Assembly: GCF_025736935.1 (NCBI RefSeq)
Contig: NZ_CP107048.1
Span: 1,873,501-1,937,500, forward strand
Reading direction: 5' to 3'
Origin: Qipengyuania sp. SS22
GTDB taxonomy: Bacteria > Pseudomonadota > Alphaproteobacteria > Sphingomonadales > Sphingomonadaceae
Length of the DNA: 64,000 nucleotides
Shown: piece after piece, positions 16,190-26,487 of the stretch
Numbering within the stretch: the stretch's first letter is position 1
Layout of the letters: each line of letters starts with the position of its first letter
The notes under the pieces: generated by a model
Seen by the model: the letters and a program-made list of their open reading frames with translations, nothing else
Database searches by the model: none
Told to the model about the DNA's origin: nothing
Made by a program: the position numbers and the translations under genes

Positions 16190-16987
16190 TTAGCTGGGCT
16201 CGGCGAAATGGCTCGGCAGCAGCGCGTTGACGATCCCGCCATCGACGGTGAGCGTCTCGCCGATCGTATAGTCGCCCGCCCGGCTGGCGAGATAGACCGC
16301 GGTGCCGCCCATATCGAACTTGTCGCCCACGCGCTTGGACGGGATACCTGCCGCACTGGCGTCCTCATGATCGCGCGCAGCGCGGTTCATGTTCGACGGG
16401 AAAGCCCCCGGCGCCAGGCTGGTGACATAAATGTGATCCTTGACCAGCCGCGCGGCCATCCGCCGAGTGAGGTGGATCAGCGCGGCCTTCGACGCCTGGT
16501 AGCTGTAGGTTTCCCACGGATTGACGCGCTGGCCGTCGATCGAGGTGATGTTGATGACCTTGCCCGGCTTGTCCGCGCTCGCCCCGGCAGCAAGCAGCTT
16601 GTGCAGCTTCTGCGTGAGGAAGAACGGCGTCTTGACGTTGAGGTCCATGACCTTGTCCCAGCCCGCTTCGGGGAAGTCGAGATAATCCACGCCCCAGGCA
16701 GCCCCGGCATTGTTGACGAGGATGTCGAGCTTGCTTTCGCGGCCCGACAGTTCCTCGACCAGTGCCTCGATTCCGTCGAGGGTCGACAGATCGCCCTGAA
16801 TGCCGATCACCCGGTCGCCAAGCTCGGCGCAGGTTTCCTCGATCTCGTTGATCTTGCGCGCGCTGATATAAACGCGGTCGATGCCTGCGGCGAGGAAACC
16901 CTCGACGATCATCTTGCCGATGCCGCGGCTGCCGCCGGTGACGAGCGCAACGCGCCCCTTGAGGCTGAACAGGTCTTCGAGGTTCAT
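16190..16987 (-). CDS. SDR-family oxidoreductase
   Basis: 265 residues. Rossmann glycine motif TGGSRGIG (about residues 17-24), NNAG (about 92), catalytic Ser in NITSIDG and Tyr-Lys in YSYQASK (about 160), and the C-terminal DGGIVNALL. Classical SDR architecture, NAD(P)-dependent, most likely acting on a hydroxyacyl-CoA or sterol-like alcohol given its neighbours. Same strand as two acyl-CoA dehydrogenases, separated from them by a palindromic genomic repeat. Confidence 0.9.
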   Translation of the reverse strand: MNLEDLFSLKGRVALVTGGSRGIGKMIVEGFLAAGIDRVYISARKINEIEETCAELGDRVIGIQGDLSTLDGIEALVEELSGRESKLDILVNNAGAAWGVDYLDFPEAGWDKVMDLNVKTPFFLTQKLHKLLAAGASADKPGKVINITSIDGQRVNPWETYSYQASKAALIHLTRRMAARLVKDHIYVTSLAPGAFPSNMNRAARDHEDASAAGIPSKRVGDKFDMGGTAVYLASRAGDYTIGETLTVDGGIVNALLPSHFAEPS

Positions 16988-17004
16988 TCAATTCTCTCCC
17001 ACTT

Positions 17005-17085
17005 CAGTCATTGCGAGGAGCCGCAGGCGACGCGGCAATCCATCGTGCCGCTCCCTGGATTGCTTCGCTCCGCTCGCAATGACTG
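17005..17085. repeat. Palindromic interspersed repeat
   Basis: An imperfect stem-loop whose ends read CAGTCATTGCGAG and CTCGCAATGACTG, with internal GGCAATCCA and TGGATTGC also pairing. This type of short mobile palindrome is frequent in intergenic DNA of alphaproteobacteria. It may act as a 3' transcript boundary for the acyl-CoA dehydrogenase genes. Confidence 0.75.
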
Positions 17086-17106
17086 GGTTTGGTGCTGGTC
17101 CTGGTT

Positions 17107-18246
17107 CTAGTAGCCGCTGAGCTCCGCGACGCGGCCGGTATGGTAATACTGGTCGCCGAGGAATTCCTGCAGCGCGCGGTCGCGCTTCATATAGAGGCCG
17201 ATGTCGTATTCGTCGGTCATGCCGATGCCGCCGTGCATCTGCACGCCTTCGCGCACCGCCAGACCGGCGACCTTGGCAACCTTGGCCTTGGCGACCGAAG
17301 CCATCAGATCGGCCTTCTCGCTGCCGCCATCGACCAGCTGCGCGGCTTTCACCGTGACGGCGCGCGCAATCTCGACTTCCGAATAGAGATGCGCGGCGCG
17401 GTGCTGCAGCGCTTGGAATTCACCAATCACCTTGCCGAACTGCTTGCGCTGCTTGAGGTAGTCGACAGTCATGTCCATTGCGCCGCGGGCCACGCCCACG
17501 CCTTCGGCTGCCGAGCCGACCCGGCCCGCCACCAGCATGGCATCGAGTACGGCGCGGCCGCCATCGACCTCGCCGATCACCGCATCGCCATCGAGTTCGA
17601 CGCCGTCGAAGGTGACGTGGCTGGCCATCGAACTATCGACCAGCCGGACGCTGTCATGGCTCATCCCGGCAGCGTCCTGCGGCACCGCGAACAGCGTTAC
17701 GCCGTCGGTATCGCGGTCGCTACCCGAAGTGCGCGCGGCGACAACGATCATCTCGCTGCTGGCGCCATAGACCACGAAGTCCTTCTTGCCCGACAGCTTG
17801 AAGCCATTGCCCGACTTTTCCGCCTTGCAGGCGATGCGTTCGGGACGGTGCTTGGCGCCTTCGTCGATTGCGACCGAATAGACTTTCTCGCCCGAGATGA
17901 GGTGCGGCAGCCAGCGGCCCTTCAGATCATTGCTGCCATGCTTCAGCGCAGTGGCCGCAAGCACGGAGGAGGCCATGAAGGGCGAAGGGGTCAGGTTGCG
18001 ACCGATTTCCTCGAGCACGATATTGGCTTCGACCTGGCCCATGCCGAGCCCGCCATCATCTTCGTCCACCAGCATGCCGGTGAAACCCATTTCGGCGAAT
18101 TGCTGCCACAGCGCGTGGCCGAAACCGTCCTTGCATTCGCGGTCGCGCCAATGGCGCAGCTGCTTCTTGGTCGATCCTTCCTCGGCCATGAACTGGCTTG
18201 CGGAATCGGCCAGCATCGCCTGGTCGTCGTCGTAATAAAGAGGCAT
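17107..18246 (-). CDS. Acyl-CoA dehydrogenase, second (beta-type) subunit
   Basis: 379 residues. N-terminal helical domain (ADSASQFMAEEGSTKKQLR), middle FAD-binding beta domain (KLSGKKDFVVYGASSEMIVV), C-terminal helices with DYLKQRKQFGKVIGEFQALQHR and QMHGGIGMTDEY. It is encoded directly after another acyl-CoA dehydrogenase with a three-base gap, the layout of heteromeric FadE pairs in which one subunit supplies most catalytic residues. The exact acyl substrate is unknown; cholesterol or branched-chain type side chains are examples of what such pairs oxidise. Confidence 0.88.
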   Translation of the reverse strand: MPLYYDDDQAMLADSASQFMAEEGSTKKQLRHWRDRECKDGFGHALWQQFAEMGFTGMLVDEDDGGLGMGQVEANIVLEEIGRNLTPSPFMASSVLAATALKHGSNDLKGRWLPHLISGEKVYSVAIDEGAKHRPERIACKAEKSGNGFKLSGKKDFVVYGASSEMIVVAARTSGSDRDTDGVTLFAVPQDAAGMSHDSVRLVDSSMASHVTFDGVELDGDAVIGEVDGGRAVLDAMLVAGRVGSAAEGVGVARGAMDMTVDYLKQRKQFGKVIGEFQALQHRAAHLYSEVEIARAVTVKAAQLVDGGSEKADLMASVAKAKVAKVAGLAVREGVQMHGGIGMTDEYDIGLYMKRDRALQEFLGDQYYHTGRVAELSGY

Positions 18247-18249
18247 CGA

Positions 18250-19434
18250 TCAGGCTCCCGGCAGGTCGAGAATACGTTTGGAAATGACGTTGAGCATGAC
18301 TTCGGACGTGCCGCCTTCGATGCTGTTCGCCTTGGTACGCAGCCAGTTGCGCGATGGCTTGCCGCCGCCGGTCTCCTCGCTGTCCCATTCGAGCGCGGTC
18401 GAGCCGCCCGCCGCCATAACCAGTTCGTGGCGGCGCTTGTTGAGCTCGGTCCCGGCGTATTTCATCATGTTCGGCTGCGCGGGATGCGCCTTGCCGACCT
18501 TGATCTCGTCGAGGAACTTCTCGCCCATCGCGCCATAGGCCAGCGCATCGACGTCGAACTGCGCCAGTTCCGCGCGCAGTACCGGATCGATGTCGCCATT
18601 GGCGCGCGCCAATGCGGCGCCGATCGTCCCGGTGTTGCCGCCATCGGCGCCCGAGATCATCTCGCGTTCGTGGCCGAGCAGATATTTCGCCACATCCCAG
18701 CCGCGATTGATTTCGCCGACATAGGCCGGGACGTCTTCGCCATAGCTCTTGGGCACGGTGACATCGTCGAAGAAGGTTTCGCAGAACGGGCTGTTGCCGC
18801 TGATCAGCAGGATCGGCTTGGTCGCCACGCCTTCGCTCGCCATGTCGTAGAGCATGAAGGTGATGCCCTGGTACTTGTTGTCCTTGTCGGTGCGGACGAG
18901 GCAGAAGATCCAGTCGGCCTTGTCGGCGTAGGAGGTCCACACCTTCTGGCCGTTGACCACCCAGTGATCGCCCTTGTCTTCGCCATAGGTCTGCAGCGAC
19001 ACGAGATCGGAGCCCGATCCCGGTTCCGAATAGCCCTGGCACCAACGGATTTCGCCGCGCGCGATTTCATTGAGGAAACGCTGTTTCTGGCCCTCGGTCC
19101 CGAAATGCAGCAGCGCGGGGCCGAGCATCCAGATGCCGAAGCTCGACAGCGGGGGACGCGCGCCGATGCGGGTCATTTCCTCGCGCAACACCTTGGCTTG
19201 CGCAGGCGACAGTCCGGCGCCGCCATAATCCTTCGGCCAGGCGGGGACAGTATAGCCCTTGTCGCGGCAGACCTCGAACCAGGCTTTTTGCGCATCGTTC
19301 TTGAAGGTCGCGTTGCGGCCGCCCCAATAGACATCGTCCTCGTCGCGGACGGGTTCGCGCATGGCGGGTGGGCAATTCGCTTCGAGCCATGCGCGCGTTT
19401 CCGTGCGGAAGGCTTCAAGGGCGCTGTCGGACAT
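18250..19434 (-). CDS. Acyl-CoA dehydrogenase, first (alpha-type) subunit
   Basis: 394 residues. The FAD/substrate loop WCQGYSEPGSGSDLVSLQT, the beta domain HWVVNGQKVWTSYADKADWIFCLVR and the C-terminal SIEGGTSEVMLNVISKRIL, whose Glu in IEGG is the position of the usual catalytic base, are all present. Compared with classical dehydrogenases the N-terminal domain carries an insertion (DVYWGGRNATFKNDAQKAW), which I associate with the FadE group acting on bulky CoA esters. First gene of a minus-strand run with the partner dehydrogenase and an SDR. Confidence 0.9.
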   Translation of the reverse strand: MSDSALEAFRTETRAWLEANCPPAMREPVRDEDDVYWGGRNATFKNDAQKAWFEVCRDKGYTVPAWPKDYGGAGLSPAQAKVLREEMTRIGARPPLSSFGIWMLGPALLHFGTEGQKQRFLNEIARGEIRWCQGYSEPGSGSDLVSLQTYGEDKGDHWVVNGQKVWTSYADKADWIFCLVRTDKDNKYQGITFMLYDMASEGVATKPILLISGNSPFCETFFDDVTVPKSYGEDVPAYVGEINRGWDVAKYLLGHEREMISGADGGNTGTIGAALARANGDIDPVLRAELAQFDVDALAYGAMGEKFLDEIKVGKAHPAQPNMMKYAGTELNKRRHELVMAAGGSTALEWDSEETGGGKPSRNWLRTKANSIEGGTSEVMLNVISKRILDLPGA

Positions 19435-19612
19435 TGGCCGAATCCTCTCTTTTCAAAACAGCGGTATGTTGACGCTTACGTTAGGGTGATTCGCCCCGCC
19501 TATGCAAGGCCAGTCGCAGCCGCCTGCATTTCCGTAACGTCAGCCGGAATTCGTTGACGCGATGCGCCGCTGCCCTAAGCTGCACGCGGAGAAATTCGGG
19601 GAGAGAGTAGGG

Positions 19613-20476
19613 ATGCGATTCTCAGGAAAGACCGTCGTTGTGACCGGCGCGGCATCGGGTATCGGCGCGGCAGCAACCGCGTTGTTTGCAGGCGAAGGCG
19701 CAGTGGTTTTCGCCAGCGACATCGATGTCGCGGGCGGCAAGCAGCTGGCCGCCGAGAGCGAGGGCGACGTGCGCTTCGTCGAATGCGATGTGTGCGATCC
19801 GGCGGCGATCAAGGCGCTGATGGACCGTGCGGCGGAAGAAACCGGCGGGATCGACACCCTGTTCAACAATGCCGGTGCGGGCGGTGCGCGCGAGGGGATC
19901 GACGAGGTCGAGCCCGACGCGTGGGACCGCACGATGGACCTGCTGCTGCGTTCGGTGGCAATGGGCATCCGCTATGCCGTGCCGCATATGAAACACCGCA
20001 AGGGCGCCAGCATCGTCAATGTTTCCAGCGTGGCCGCAGTCGGCCCCGGCTATTCGCCGACCACCTATGCGGTGGCCAAGGCGGGCGTGCTGCACCTGAC
20101 CAAATGCGCCGCCACCGATCTGGCCCAGCACGGTATCCGCGTGAACGCGGTCCAACCGGGCTTCATCAACACCAATATCTTCACCTCGAGCCTCGAGATG
20201 ACCGGCGAGATGAAGACCATGGCCAAGGCGGCGATCGCGCAGATGTCGTCGAATGCGCAGCCGGTGGCGCGCGGCGGCGAGGCGATCGATATCGCCAATG
20301 CGGTGGCCTTCCTCGCCAGCGAGGAAGCCGGTTTCATGACCGGGACCTCGCTGATCGTCGACGGCGGGATCACGATCGGCCCCCGGCACAGCTGGGATCC
20401 CGAGGAACCCCGGCTGTTCGCGGCGCTGGAAGCCATGGAAGAGCAGGCGAAGAAGGCGGCGCAGCCCGCCGTCTGA
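19613..20476 (+). CDS. SDR-family oxidoreductase
   Basis: 287 residues from ATG 19613, preceded by GGGGAGAGAGTAGGG. Motifs: TGAASGIG (about residue 12), NNAGAGG, SSVAAVGPGY with catalytic Ser, and TTYAVAKAG giving Tyr-x3-Lys (about 152). A C-terminal extension of about 30 residues after the DGG motif (RHSWDPEEPRLFAALEAMEEQ) is unusual for classical SDRs. Its stop overlaps the MFS gene start (TGATG). Probably oxidises a hydroxy substrate in the same catabolic route. Confidence 0.9.
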   Translation: MRFSGKTVVVTGAASGIGAAATALFAGEGAVVFASDIDVAGGKQLAAESEGDVRFVECDVCDPAAIKALMDRAAEETGGIDTLFNNAGAGGAREGIDEVEPDAWDRTMDLLLRSVAMGIRYAVPHMKHRKGASIVNVSSVAAVGPGYSPTTYAVAKAGVLHLTKCAATDLAQHGIRVNAVQPGFINTNIFTSSLEMTGEMKTMAKAAIAQMSSNAQPVARGGEAIDIANAVAFLASEEAGFMTGTSLIVDGGITIGPRHSWDPEEPRLFAALEAMEEQAKKAAQPAV

Positions 20477-21951
20477 TGCCTTTCGTTACCGGCCCCCTCC
20501 CCCAGCGCCTCAAGCTGGTCCACGGCTTCGGTGCGGTGGCCTTCGGCGTCAAGGACAGCGGTTTCAGCTTCTTCCTGCTGCCGTTCTACAATCTCGTGCT
20601 GGGAGTCGACGCGAGCACGGTCGGCGCAGCGCTGGCAGCCGCGCTGCTGATCGACGCGATCGTCGATCCGTTGATCGGGAATTTATCCGACCGCACCTAT
20701 ACCCGCTGGGGCAGGCGGCTGCCGTGGCTCTATCTGGCACCATGGCCGCTCGCGCTGTTGTGGACGGTGCTGTGGTCGCCGCCCTTTACCGGGACCCCGG
20801 GGTTCTGGGAGATCGTGGCGCTGGCGGTCGGGGTGCGGCTGCTCCTGTCGGCCTGCGAAGTCCCCTCGGTCAGCCTCGTCCCCGAGATAACCGACGATTA
20901 CGACGATCGCACCACGCTGTTCCGCTATCGCTTCCTGTCGGGCTGGCTTGGCGGATTGCTGATGATGGTGCTGGCCTTCACGTTTTTCCTGCCGACGCCC
21001 GCCTCGCAGCTCCAACCCGAAGGCTATGCCAGCTACGGCATGTTCGGCGCGGCGCTGATGGCGCTGGCGGTGATCGGATCGGCAGCGGCGCAGCACCGTA
21101 TCGTGGCACAGCTCCCGGCGCGCCGCCCGCCGCCCTTTTCGATCCGGGGTGCCTTTGCCGAGATTTTCGATGCCTTCCGCGAAAAGGCCTTCGTCATCTT
21201 CGCGTTGGGCGGGCTCGCGGCCTATGTGCTGCAGGGCATGACCTTCTCGATCACGCAATATGTGAACCTCTACGTGTGGCAGTTTTCCGAGCTTGCTTTC
21301 CAGCTTTACCCGGTCGCCCTGTTCCTTTCGGTGGTGCTGATGTTCGTCATCGTCGGGCCGCTGCATCGGAAGTGGGGCAAGCCCAAATCGGCAGCGATCG
21401 GCGCGCTGGTCGGGCTGGTATTCTATTGCGGCCCCTATGCGCTTTACCTCGCCGGGGCCTGGCCGACACCGGGCACCACCGCATCGACCGCGCTGCTTTA
21501 TGGCTTCCTGGTCTGCGCCAACACGGCCAGCGTGGTGTCGATCATCTCGGCCACCTCGATGGTCGCGGAAATCGTCGAGGCGTTCGAGGAACGCACCGGA
21601 CAGCGCGCCGAAGGCACGTTCTACGCCGGCAACTGGCTGGTGCAGAAATGCGCCACCGGCGGCGGGATCCTGCTGACCAGCCTGATCGTCCAATCGATCG
21701 ATCTGGCGCCCGGCACGCCGCAGGCAGAGGTCGCGCCCGAAACCGTAACCCGGCTCGTATGGCTGTTCATGCTTGTGGCCACTGCGCTGGCGCTGATTGC
21801 GGCGTTCTGGCTGGCGCGATTCCCGATTTCGCGCGAACAACACGAAGCGCGTGTGGCAGCGCGCCGGTCCCGCGATCCCGATGCGGCAGAGCGTGACCCG
21901 CTGGACCAGGCAGTCCGCGCCGACCCCGATGGACATACGATAACCCCCTGA
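20476..21951 (+). CDS. MFS transporter of the glycoside-pentoside-hexuronide:cation type
   Basis: 491 residues, about 12 membrane helices. The start region [27 protein letters not shown], the loop [24 protein letters not shown] and the later [30 protein letters not shown] are those of the GPH/MelB-like group. In sphingomonads such proteins often lie in catabolic clusters for steroids, terpenoids or fatty acids rather than sugars. Position between an SDR and an acyl-CoA dehydrogenase suggests uptake of the cluster's substrate. Confidence 0.87.
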   Translation: MPFVTGPLPQRLKLVHGFGAVAFGVKDSGFSFFLLPFYNLVLGVDASTVGAALAAALLIDAIVDPLIGNLSDRTYTRWGRRLPWLYLAPWPLALLWTVLWSPPFTGTPGFWEIVALAVGVRLLLSACEVPSVSLVPEITDDYDDRTTLFRYRFLSGWLGGLLMMVLAFTFFLPTPASQLQPEGYASYGMFGAALMALAVIGSAAAQHRIVAQLPARRPPPFSIRGAFAEIFDAFREKAFVIFALGGLAAYVLQGMTFSITQYVNLYVWQFSELAFQLYPVALFLSVVLMFVIVGPLHRKWGKPKSAAIGALVGLVFYCGPYALYLAGAWPTPGTTASTALLYGFLVCANTASVVSIISATSMVAEIVEAFEERTGQRAEGTFYAGNWLVQKCATGGGILLTSLIVQSIDLAPGTPQAEVAPETVTRLVWLFMLVATALALIAAFWLARFPISREQHEARVAARRSRDPDAAERDPLDQAVRADPDGHTITP

Positions 21952-22034
21952 CCGCCGAACCGGGACTTGGCTTGGCCGCAACCTTCTGCCAGTTTCATGG
22001 CGCAACCGACTTGAGAGAGAAGAGGACAGACACG

Positions 22035-23369
22035 ATGGATTTCCAACCGACAGAACGGCAAGCATACTGGCGCGACCGGGTGAAGAACTTCATCGAGGAG
22101 CACGTCCGCCCCGCCGTGCCGACCTACAAGCAGCAGGACGCCGAAGGCGATCGCTGGAAGGTCATTCCCGTGGTCGAGGAACTCAAGGCCAAGGCCAAGA
22201 AGGAAGGCATCTGGAACCTCTTCATGCCGCCGCGTAATGACGGCCACCACCATGTCGAGGAAAGCTTCGAGTTCGAAGGCCCCGGCCTGACCAATCTCGA
22301 ATATGCGCTGTGCGCCGAGGAAATGGGCCGTGTCGGGTTCGCGTCGGAAGTGTTCAACTGCTCCGCGCCCGACACCGGCAATATGGAAGTGTTCCACCGC
22401 TACGGCACGCGCGAGCAGAAGGACAAATGGCTCACCCCGATCATGAATGGCGAAATCCGTTCCGCCTTCCTCATGACCGAGCCCTTCACCGCTTCGTCGG
22501 ATGCGACCAATATCGAGACCCGGATCGAGCGTGATGGTGACGAATACGTCATCAACGGCCGCAAGTGGTGGTCGTCGGGCCTCGGCGATCCGCGCTGCAA
22601 GGTCGCGATCGTGATGGGCAAGACCGATTTCTCGGCCGGCCGTCATGCCGCGCAGTCGATGCTGCTGATGCCGACCGATGCCGAGGGCGTCACCGTGCTG
22701 CGTCACCTGCCCGTGTTCGGGTATGACGATGCCCCGCACGGACATATGGAAGTCGAACTCAAGGACGTCCGCGTACCCGCCAGCAACATGCTGCTCGGCG
22801 AAGGCCGCGGCTTCGAGATCGCGCAGGGCCGCCTCGGCCCGGGCCGCATCCATCACTGCATGCGCACCATTGGCGTGGCCGAGGAAGCGCTGCACAAGAT
22901 GTGCAAGCGGCTTCAGGAACGCGAAGCCTTCGGCAAGCCGATCTACAAGCACTCGGTCTGGGAAGAGCGCGTGGCGCAGGCGCGTATCGATATCGACATG
23001 ACCCGCCTACTCTGCCTCAAGGCCGCGGACATGATGGATACTGTCGGCAACAAGGCCGCCAAGCAGGAAATCGCCATGATCAAGGTGCAGGCGCCGAACA
23101 TGGCGCTGCGGATCATCGACAATGCGATCCAGGCGCATGGCGGCGGCGGCGTGAGCGACGATTACGGTCTCGCCAATGCCTATGCGCATCAGCGTACGCT
23201 GCGACTGGCCGATGGCCCCGACGAAGTCCACGCCCGCTCGATCGCACGGATGGAGTTCGCCAAGCACCTGCCCGAAGAAGGTCCCAGCGCCAATGCGCTG
23301 CGTGACGGCAAGATCCCCAATGCGGGCAATGCCAATCTCAGCTCGGGCGACATGGGGGCAACGCGCTGA
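22035..23369 (+). CDS. Acyl-CoA dehydrogenase (ACAD10/11-, LvaC-like)
   Basis: 444 residues from ATG 22035; the longer frame upstream is leader. Features: [84 protein letters not shown] and [32 protein letters not shown]. The [11 protein letters not shown] and [10 protein letters not shown] patterns recall the ACAD11/FadE2 branch. In that branch, enzymes paired with a kinase process 4-hydroxyacyl-CoA through a phosphorylated intermediate. The kinase partner is two genes downstream. Start overlaps continue through the operon. Confidence 0.9.
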   Translation: MDFQPTERQAYWRDRVKNFIEEHVRPAVPTYKQQDAEGDRWKVIPVVEELKAKAKKEGIWNLFMPPRNDGHHHVEESFEFEGPGLTNLEYALCAEEMGRVGFASEVFNCSAPDTGNMEVFHRYGTREQKDKWLTPIMNGEIRSAFLMTEPFTASSDATNIETRIERDGDEYVINGRKWWSSGLGDPRCKVAIVMGKTDFSAGRHAAQSMLLMPTDAEGVTVLRHLPVFGYDDAPHGHMEVELKDVRVPASNMLLGEGRGFEIAQGRLGPGRIHHCMRTIGVAEEALHKMCKRLQEREAFGKPIYKHSVWEERVAQARIDIDMTRLLCLKAADMMDTVGNKAAKQEIAMIKVQAPNMALRIIDNAIQAHGGGGVSDDYGLANAYAHQRTLRLADGPDEVHARSIARMEFAKHLPEEGPSANALRDGKIPNAGNANLSSGDMGATR

Positions 23370-24454
23370 TGGCCAAGGCAGCAATCCTCGAACAGGTCGG
23401 CGGCCTCACCATCGGTGAGGTCGAGCTGGCCGATCCCGCCCCGCACGAAGTGCTGATCGACACCAAGGCCTGCGGCCTGTGTCATTCGGACCTGCACTTC
23501 ATCGATGGCGCCTATCCGCACCCGCTGCCGGCCATTCCGGGCCATGAGGCAGCGGGCGTGGTCCGCGCGGTGGGCAGTGAAGTGAAGACGGTCAAGCCGG
23601 GGGACCACGTGGTCTCCTGCCTGTCCGCCTTCTGCGGTCACTGCGAATTCTGCGTAACCGGGCGGATGGCCCTGTGCCTCGGCGGCGATACCCGCCGGGC
23701 GCAGACCGCCACGCCGCGCATCACGCGCAATGGCGGCGAAGCGGTGGGGCAGATGCTCAACCTGTCCGCCTTTGCCGAGCAGATGCTGATCCACGAACAT
23801 GCCTGTGTCGCCATCGACAAGGACATGCCGCTCGATCGCGCAGCCATCATCGGCTGTGCAGTGACCACCGGGGCTGGCGCGATCTTCAACGCCTGCTCGG
23901 TAGTGCCGGGCGAAACCGTAGCGGTAGTCGGCTGCGGCGGCGTGGGGCTGGCCACGATCAATGCCGCCAAGATCGCCGGTGCGGGCCAGGTCATCGCGAT
24001 CGACCCGCTGGCCGAAAAGCGCCAGCTGGCCGAGGTGCTTGGCGCAACCCATACGGTCGACGCGATGGCCAGTGATGCGGTCGAGCAGGTGATGAAGATC
24101 ACCGGCGGCGGCGTGCACCACGCGATCGAGGCGGTCGGGCGGCAGGCTTCGGCTGATCTCGCAGTCAAGATCCTGCGCCGCGGCGGCACTGCCACCATTC
24201 TCGGCATGATGCCGCTCGACTGCAAGGTCGGACTGGGCGCGATGGATTTGCTGTCGGGCAAGAAGCTGCAGGGCGCGATCATGGGGATGAACCACTTCCC
24301 CGTCGACCTGCCGCGGTTGGTCGATTTCTACATGCGCGGCCTGCTCGATCTCGACACGATCATTGCCGAGCGCATTCCGCTCGAACAGATCAACGAAGGC
24401 TTCGAGAAGATGAAACAGGGCACATCGGCGCGCAGCGTGGTGGTGTTCGACTGA
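23369..24454 (+). CDS. Zn-dependent alcohol dehydrogenase
   Basis: 361 residues, medium-chain dehydrogenase. Catalytic zinc ligands: Cys in KACGLCHSDLHF (about 37), His-Glu in PGHEAAG (about 60), and Cys in IIGCAVTTGAG (about 165). Structural zinc by FCGHCEFCVTGRMALC (about 90-105). NAD site VVGCGGVGLATINAA. The pattern is class III/NDMA-dependent-like rather than the shorter quinone-reductase type. It overlaps both neighbours by TGATG, so is co-translated with the acyl-CoA dehydrogenase and the kinase-like gene. Confidence 0.92.
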   Translation: MAKAAILEQVGGLTIGEVELADPAPHEVLIDTKACGLCHSDLHFIDGAYPHPLPAIPGHEAAGVVRAVGSEVKTVKPGDHVVSCLSAFCGHCEFCVTGRMALCLGGDTRRAQTATPRITRNGGEAVGQMLNLSAFAEQMLIHEHACVAIDKDMPLDRAAIIGCAVTTGAGAIFNACSVVPGETVAVVGCGGVGLATINAAKIAGAGQVIAIDPLAEKRQLAEVLGATHTVDAMASDAVEQVMKITGGGVHHAIEAVGRQASADLAVKILRRGGTATILGMMPLDCKVGLGAMDLLSGKKLQGAIMGMNHFPVDLPRLVDFYMRGLLDLDTIIAERIPLEQINEGFEKMKQGTSARSVVVFD

Positions 24455-25533
24455 TGGCTGAAGACCAGCCCATCGATTTCGACAAGGAGATGGTCGGTAC
24501 GGTCGCAGTGCCCGAAGCCGACCAGCTCGACCTCCCCACGCTGACCGCGTGGTTCGAGGCGCATGTCGAAGGGTTCGCCGGACCGATCAGCTACAGCAAG
24601 TTCAAGGGCGGCCAGTCGAACCCGACCTATCGCATCGACACGCCGGGGCGCAGCTACGTGCTGCGCCGCCAGCCGTTCGGCAAATTGCTGCCCAGCGCGC
24701 ATGCGGTGGACCGCGAATACAAGGCGATGCACGCGCTGGGCCCCACCGGCTTTCCCGTGCCCAAGACCTATGGCCTGTGCGAAGACCCCGAGGTCATCGG
24801 CAGCAAGTTCTTCGTCATGGGTCTCGCGGACGGGCGGTCCTTGTGGAACGGCTCGCTGCCCAACAACACGCCCGAGGAACGCCGCGAAATCTACAATGCG
24901 ATGATCGACACCTTTGCCGATCTGCACCTGAAGGATCCCGAGGCAATCGGACTGGGCGATTACGGCAAGCCGACCGATTACTGCGCACGGCAGATCAGCC
25001 GCTGGTCGAAACAGTACAAGCTGTCCGAGACCGAGCACATGCCGCAGATGGAGCGGCTGATCGAATGGCTTCCGCAGACGATTCCGCCGCAGCACGAATC
25101 TTCGGTGGTCCATGGCGACTACCGGCTCGACAACATGATCTTCCACAAGACCGAGAACCGCGTCCTCGCTGTGCTCGACTGGGAACTGTCGACGCTGGGC
25201 GATCCGATCGCCGATTTCAGCTACCTCATGCTCAACTGGCACAATCCGCATGACGGGCGTGCCGGGCTTGAGGGCCTCGACCTCGAGGCACTGGGCATCC
25301 CCACCAAGGACGAGGCGGTTGAGCGCTATGTGGCGCGCACCGGCTATCCCGTTCCGCCGATGGACTGGTATTTCGCCTACAATCTCTTCCGACTGGCGGG
25401 GATCATGCAGGGCATCAAGAAGCGCGTAATCGATGGCACCGCATCGAGCGCGCATGCAAAATCGATGTCCGAACGTGTCGCGCCGCTGGTCGAACGAGCC
25501 TATCACTTCGCCAAAGAAGCGGGGATGGACTAG
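24454..25533 (+). CDS. Aminoglycoside-phosphotransferase-like kinase (ACAD10/LvaA-like)
   Basis: 359 residues. The APH/choline-kinase fold shows [25 protein letters not shown] (nucleotide-binding loop and Lys/Arg), the catalytic loop [15 protein letters not shown] (about residue 223) and the metal Asp in [19 protein letters not shown]. This is the domain fused to human ACAD10/11 and related to LvaA of Pseudomonas levulinate catabolism, where it phosphorylates 4-hydroxyacyl-CoA. Co-localisation with the 22035-23369 dehydrogenase supports that role by inference. Antibiotic resistance is unlikely. Confidence 0.88.
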   Translation: MAEDQPIDFDKEMVGTVAVPEADQLDLPTLTAWFEAHVEGFAGPISYSKFKGGQSNPTYRIDTPGRSYVLRRQPFGKLLPSAHAVDREYKAMHALGPTGFPVPKTYGLCEDPEVIGSKFFVMGLADGRSLWNGSLPNNTPEERREIYNAMIDTFADLHLKDPEAIGLGDYGKPTDYCARQISRWSKQYKLSETEHMPQMERLIEWLPQTIPPQHESSVVHGDYRLDNMIFHKTENRVLAVLDWELSTLGDPIADFSYLMLNWHNPHDGRAGLEGLDLEALGIPTKDEAVERYVARTGYPVPPMDWYFAYNLFRLAGIMQGIKKRVIDGTASSAHAKSMSERVAPLVERAYHFAKEAGMD

Positions 25534-25582
25534 CGCGCCGACGCTGCTAACGACCGCTCCGGAATTGCAAACGGAGACCAGC

Positions 25583-26407
25583 ATGAGCGCCGACCTCGAA
25601 AGCCGCATCGAAGCTGCGTGGGAAGACCGCGCCAATGTCACGCCGCAATCGAGCGACGTGCGCGAGGCGGTGGAAGCGGCGCTGGGTATGCTCGACAGCG
25701 GCAGCGGCCGCGTGGCCGAGCCTGACGGCAAGGGTGGCTGGACGGTCAACCAGTGGCTCAAGAAGGCGGTGCTGCTCAGCTTCCGGCTCAATGAGAACCG
25801 GGTGATGGACGGCGGCAGCGCGGGCCAGCCCGCATTCGACAAGGTGCCCAGCAAGTTCACCGGCTGGGACGATGCCCGGTTTCGTGAAGCAGGCTTCCGC
25901 GTCGTGCCCGGCGCGGTGGCGCGCGAAGGCGCCTATATTGCACCCGGCTGTGTGCTGATGCCCAGCTTCGTCAATATCGGCGCCTATGTAGGCAAGGGCA
26001 CCATGGTCGATACCTGGGCCAGCATCGGCAGCTGCGCGCAGATCGGCGAGAACTGCCACATTTCGGCCGGAGCGGGGATCGGCGGCGTGCTCGAACCGAT
26101 GCAGGCCAACCCGACGATCATCGGCGACAATTGCTTCATCGGCGCGCGTAGCGAGATCGTCGAGGGGGTGATCGTCGGCGAAGGCAGCGTCGTGGCCATG
26201 GGGGTCTTCATCACCCAGTCGACCAAGATCGTCTACCGGGATACCGGCGAGGTTATCCGCGGGCATATCCCGCCCTATTCGGTGGTGGTCCCCGGCTCGA
26301 TGCCCGGCAAAGACGGCGGCCCCGGCCTGGCCTGCGCGGTTATCGTCAAGACGGTGGATGCGCAGACCCGCGAAAAGACCGGGATCAACGAGCTGCTGCG
26401 CGACTGA
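25583..26407 (+). CDS. dapD: 2,3,4,5-tetrahydropyridine-2,6-dicarboxylate N-succinyltransferase
   Basis: 274 residues from ATG 25583. Helical N-terminal domain ([17 protein letters not shown]), then left-handed beta-helix hexapeptide repeats from about residue 105 ([40 protein letters not shown]), with [24 protein letters not shown] and the C-terminal [13 protein letters not shown]. It makes N-succinyl-2-amino-6-ketopimelate in the succinylase branch of lysine/meso-DAP synthesis. It lies 49 bp after the kinase gene but serves a different pathway. Confidence 0.97.
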   Translation: MSADLESRIEAAWEDRANVTPQSSDVREAVEAALGMLDSGSGRVAEPDGKGGWTVNQWLKKAVLLSFRLNENRVMDGGSAGQPAFDKVPSKFTGWDDARFREAGFRVVPGAVAREGAYIAPGCVLMPSFVNIGAYVGKGTMVDTWASIGSCAQIGENCHISAGAGIGGVLEPMQANPTIIGDNCFIGARSEIVEGVIVGEGSVVAMGVFITQSTKIVYRDTGEVIRGHIPPYSVVVPGSMPGKDGGPGLACAVIVKTVDAQTREKTGINELLRD

Positions 26408-26487
26408 GCAGACGGAACATTCGCCGCGCAGAAACGTAAATCTTCCTGATACACGCGGGATCGCGTCCATTGAGGGAGTACAGTTTC

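Noticed and set aside
17089..19557. 822-codon open frame on the plus strand
   Set aside because: It runs antisense to the two acyl-CoA dehydrogenases and is rich in His/Arg/Ala as expected of a GC-rich shadow frame; no domain is seen.
24454..25533. Aminoglycoside resistance gene
   Set aside because: The fold is shared, but the operon context and sequence style point to the ACAD10/LvaA-like metabolic kinases.
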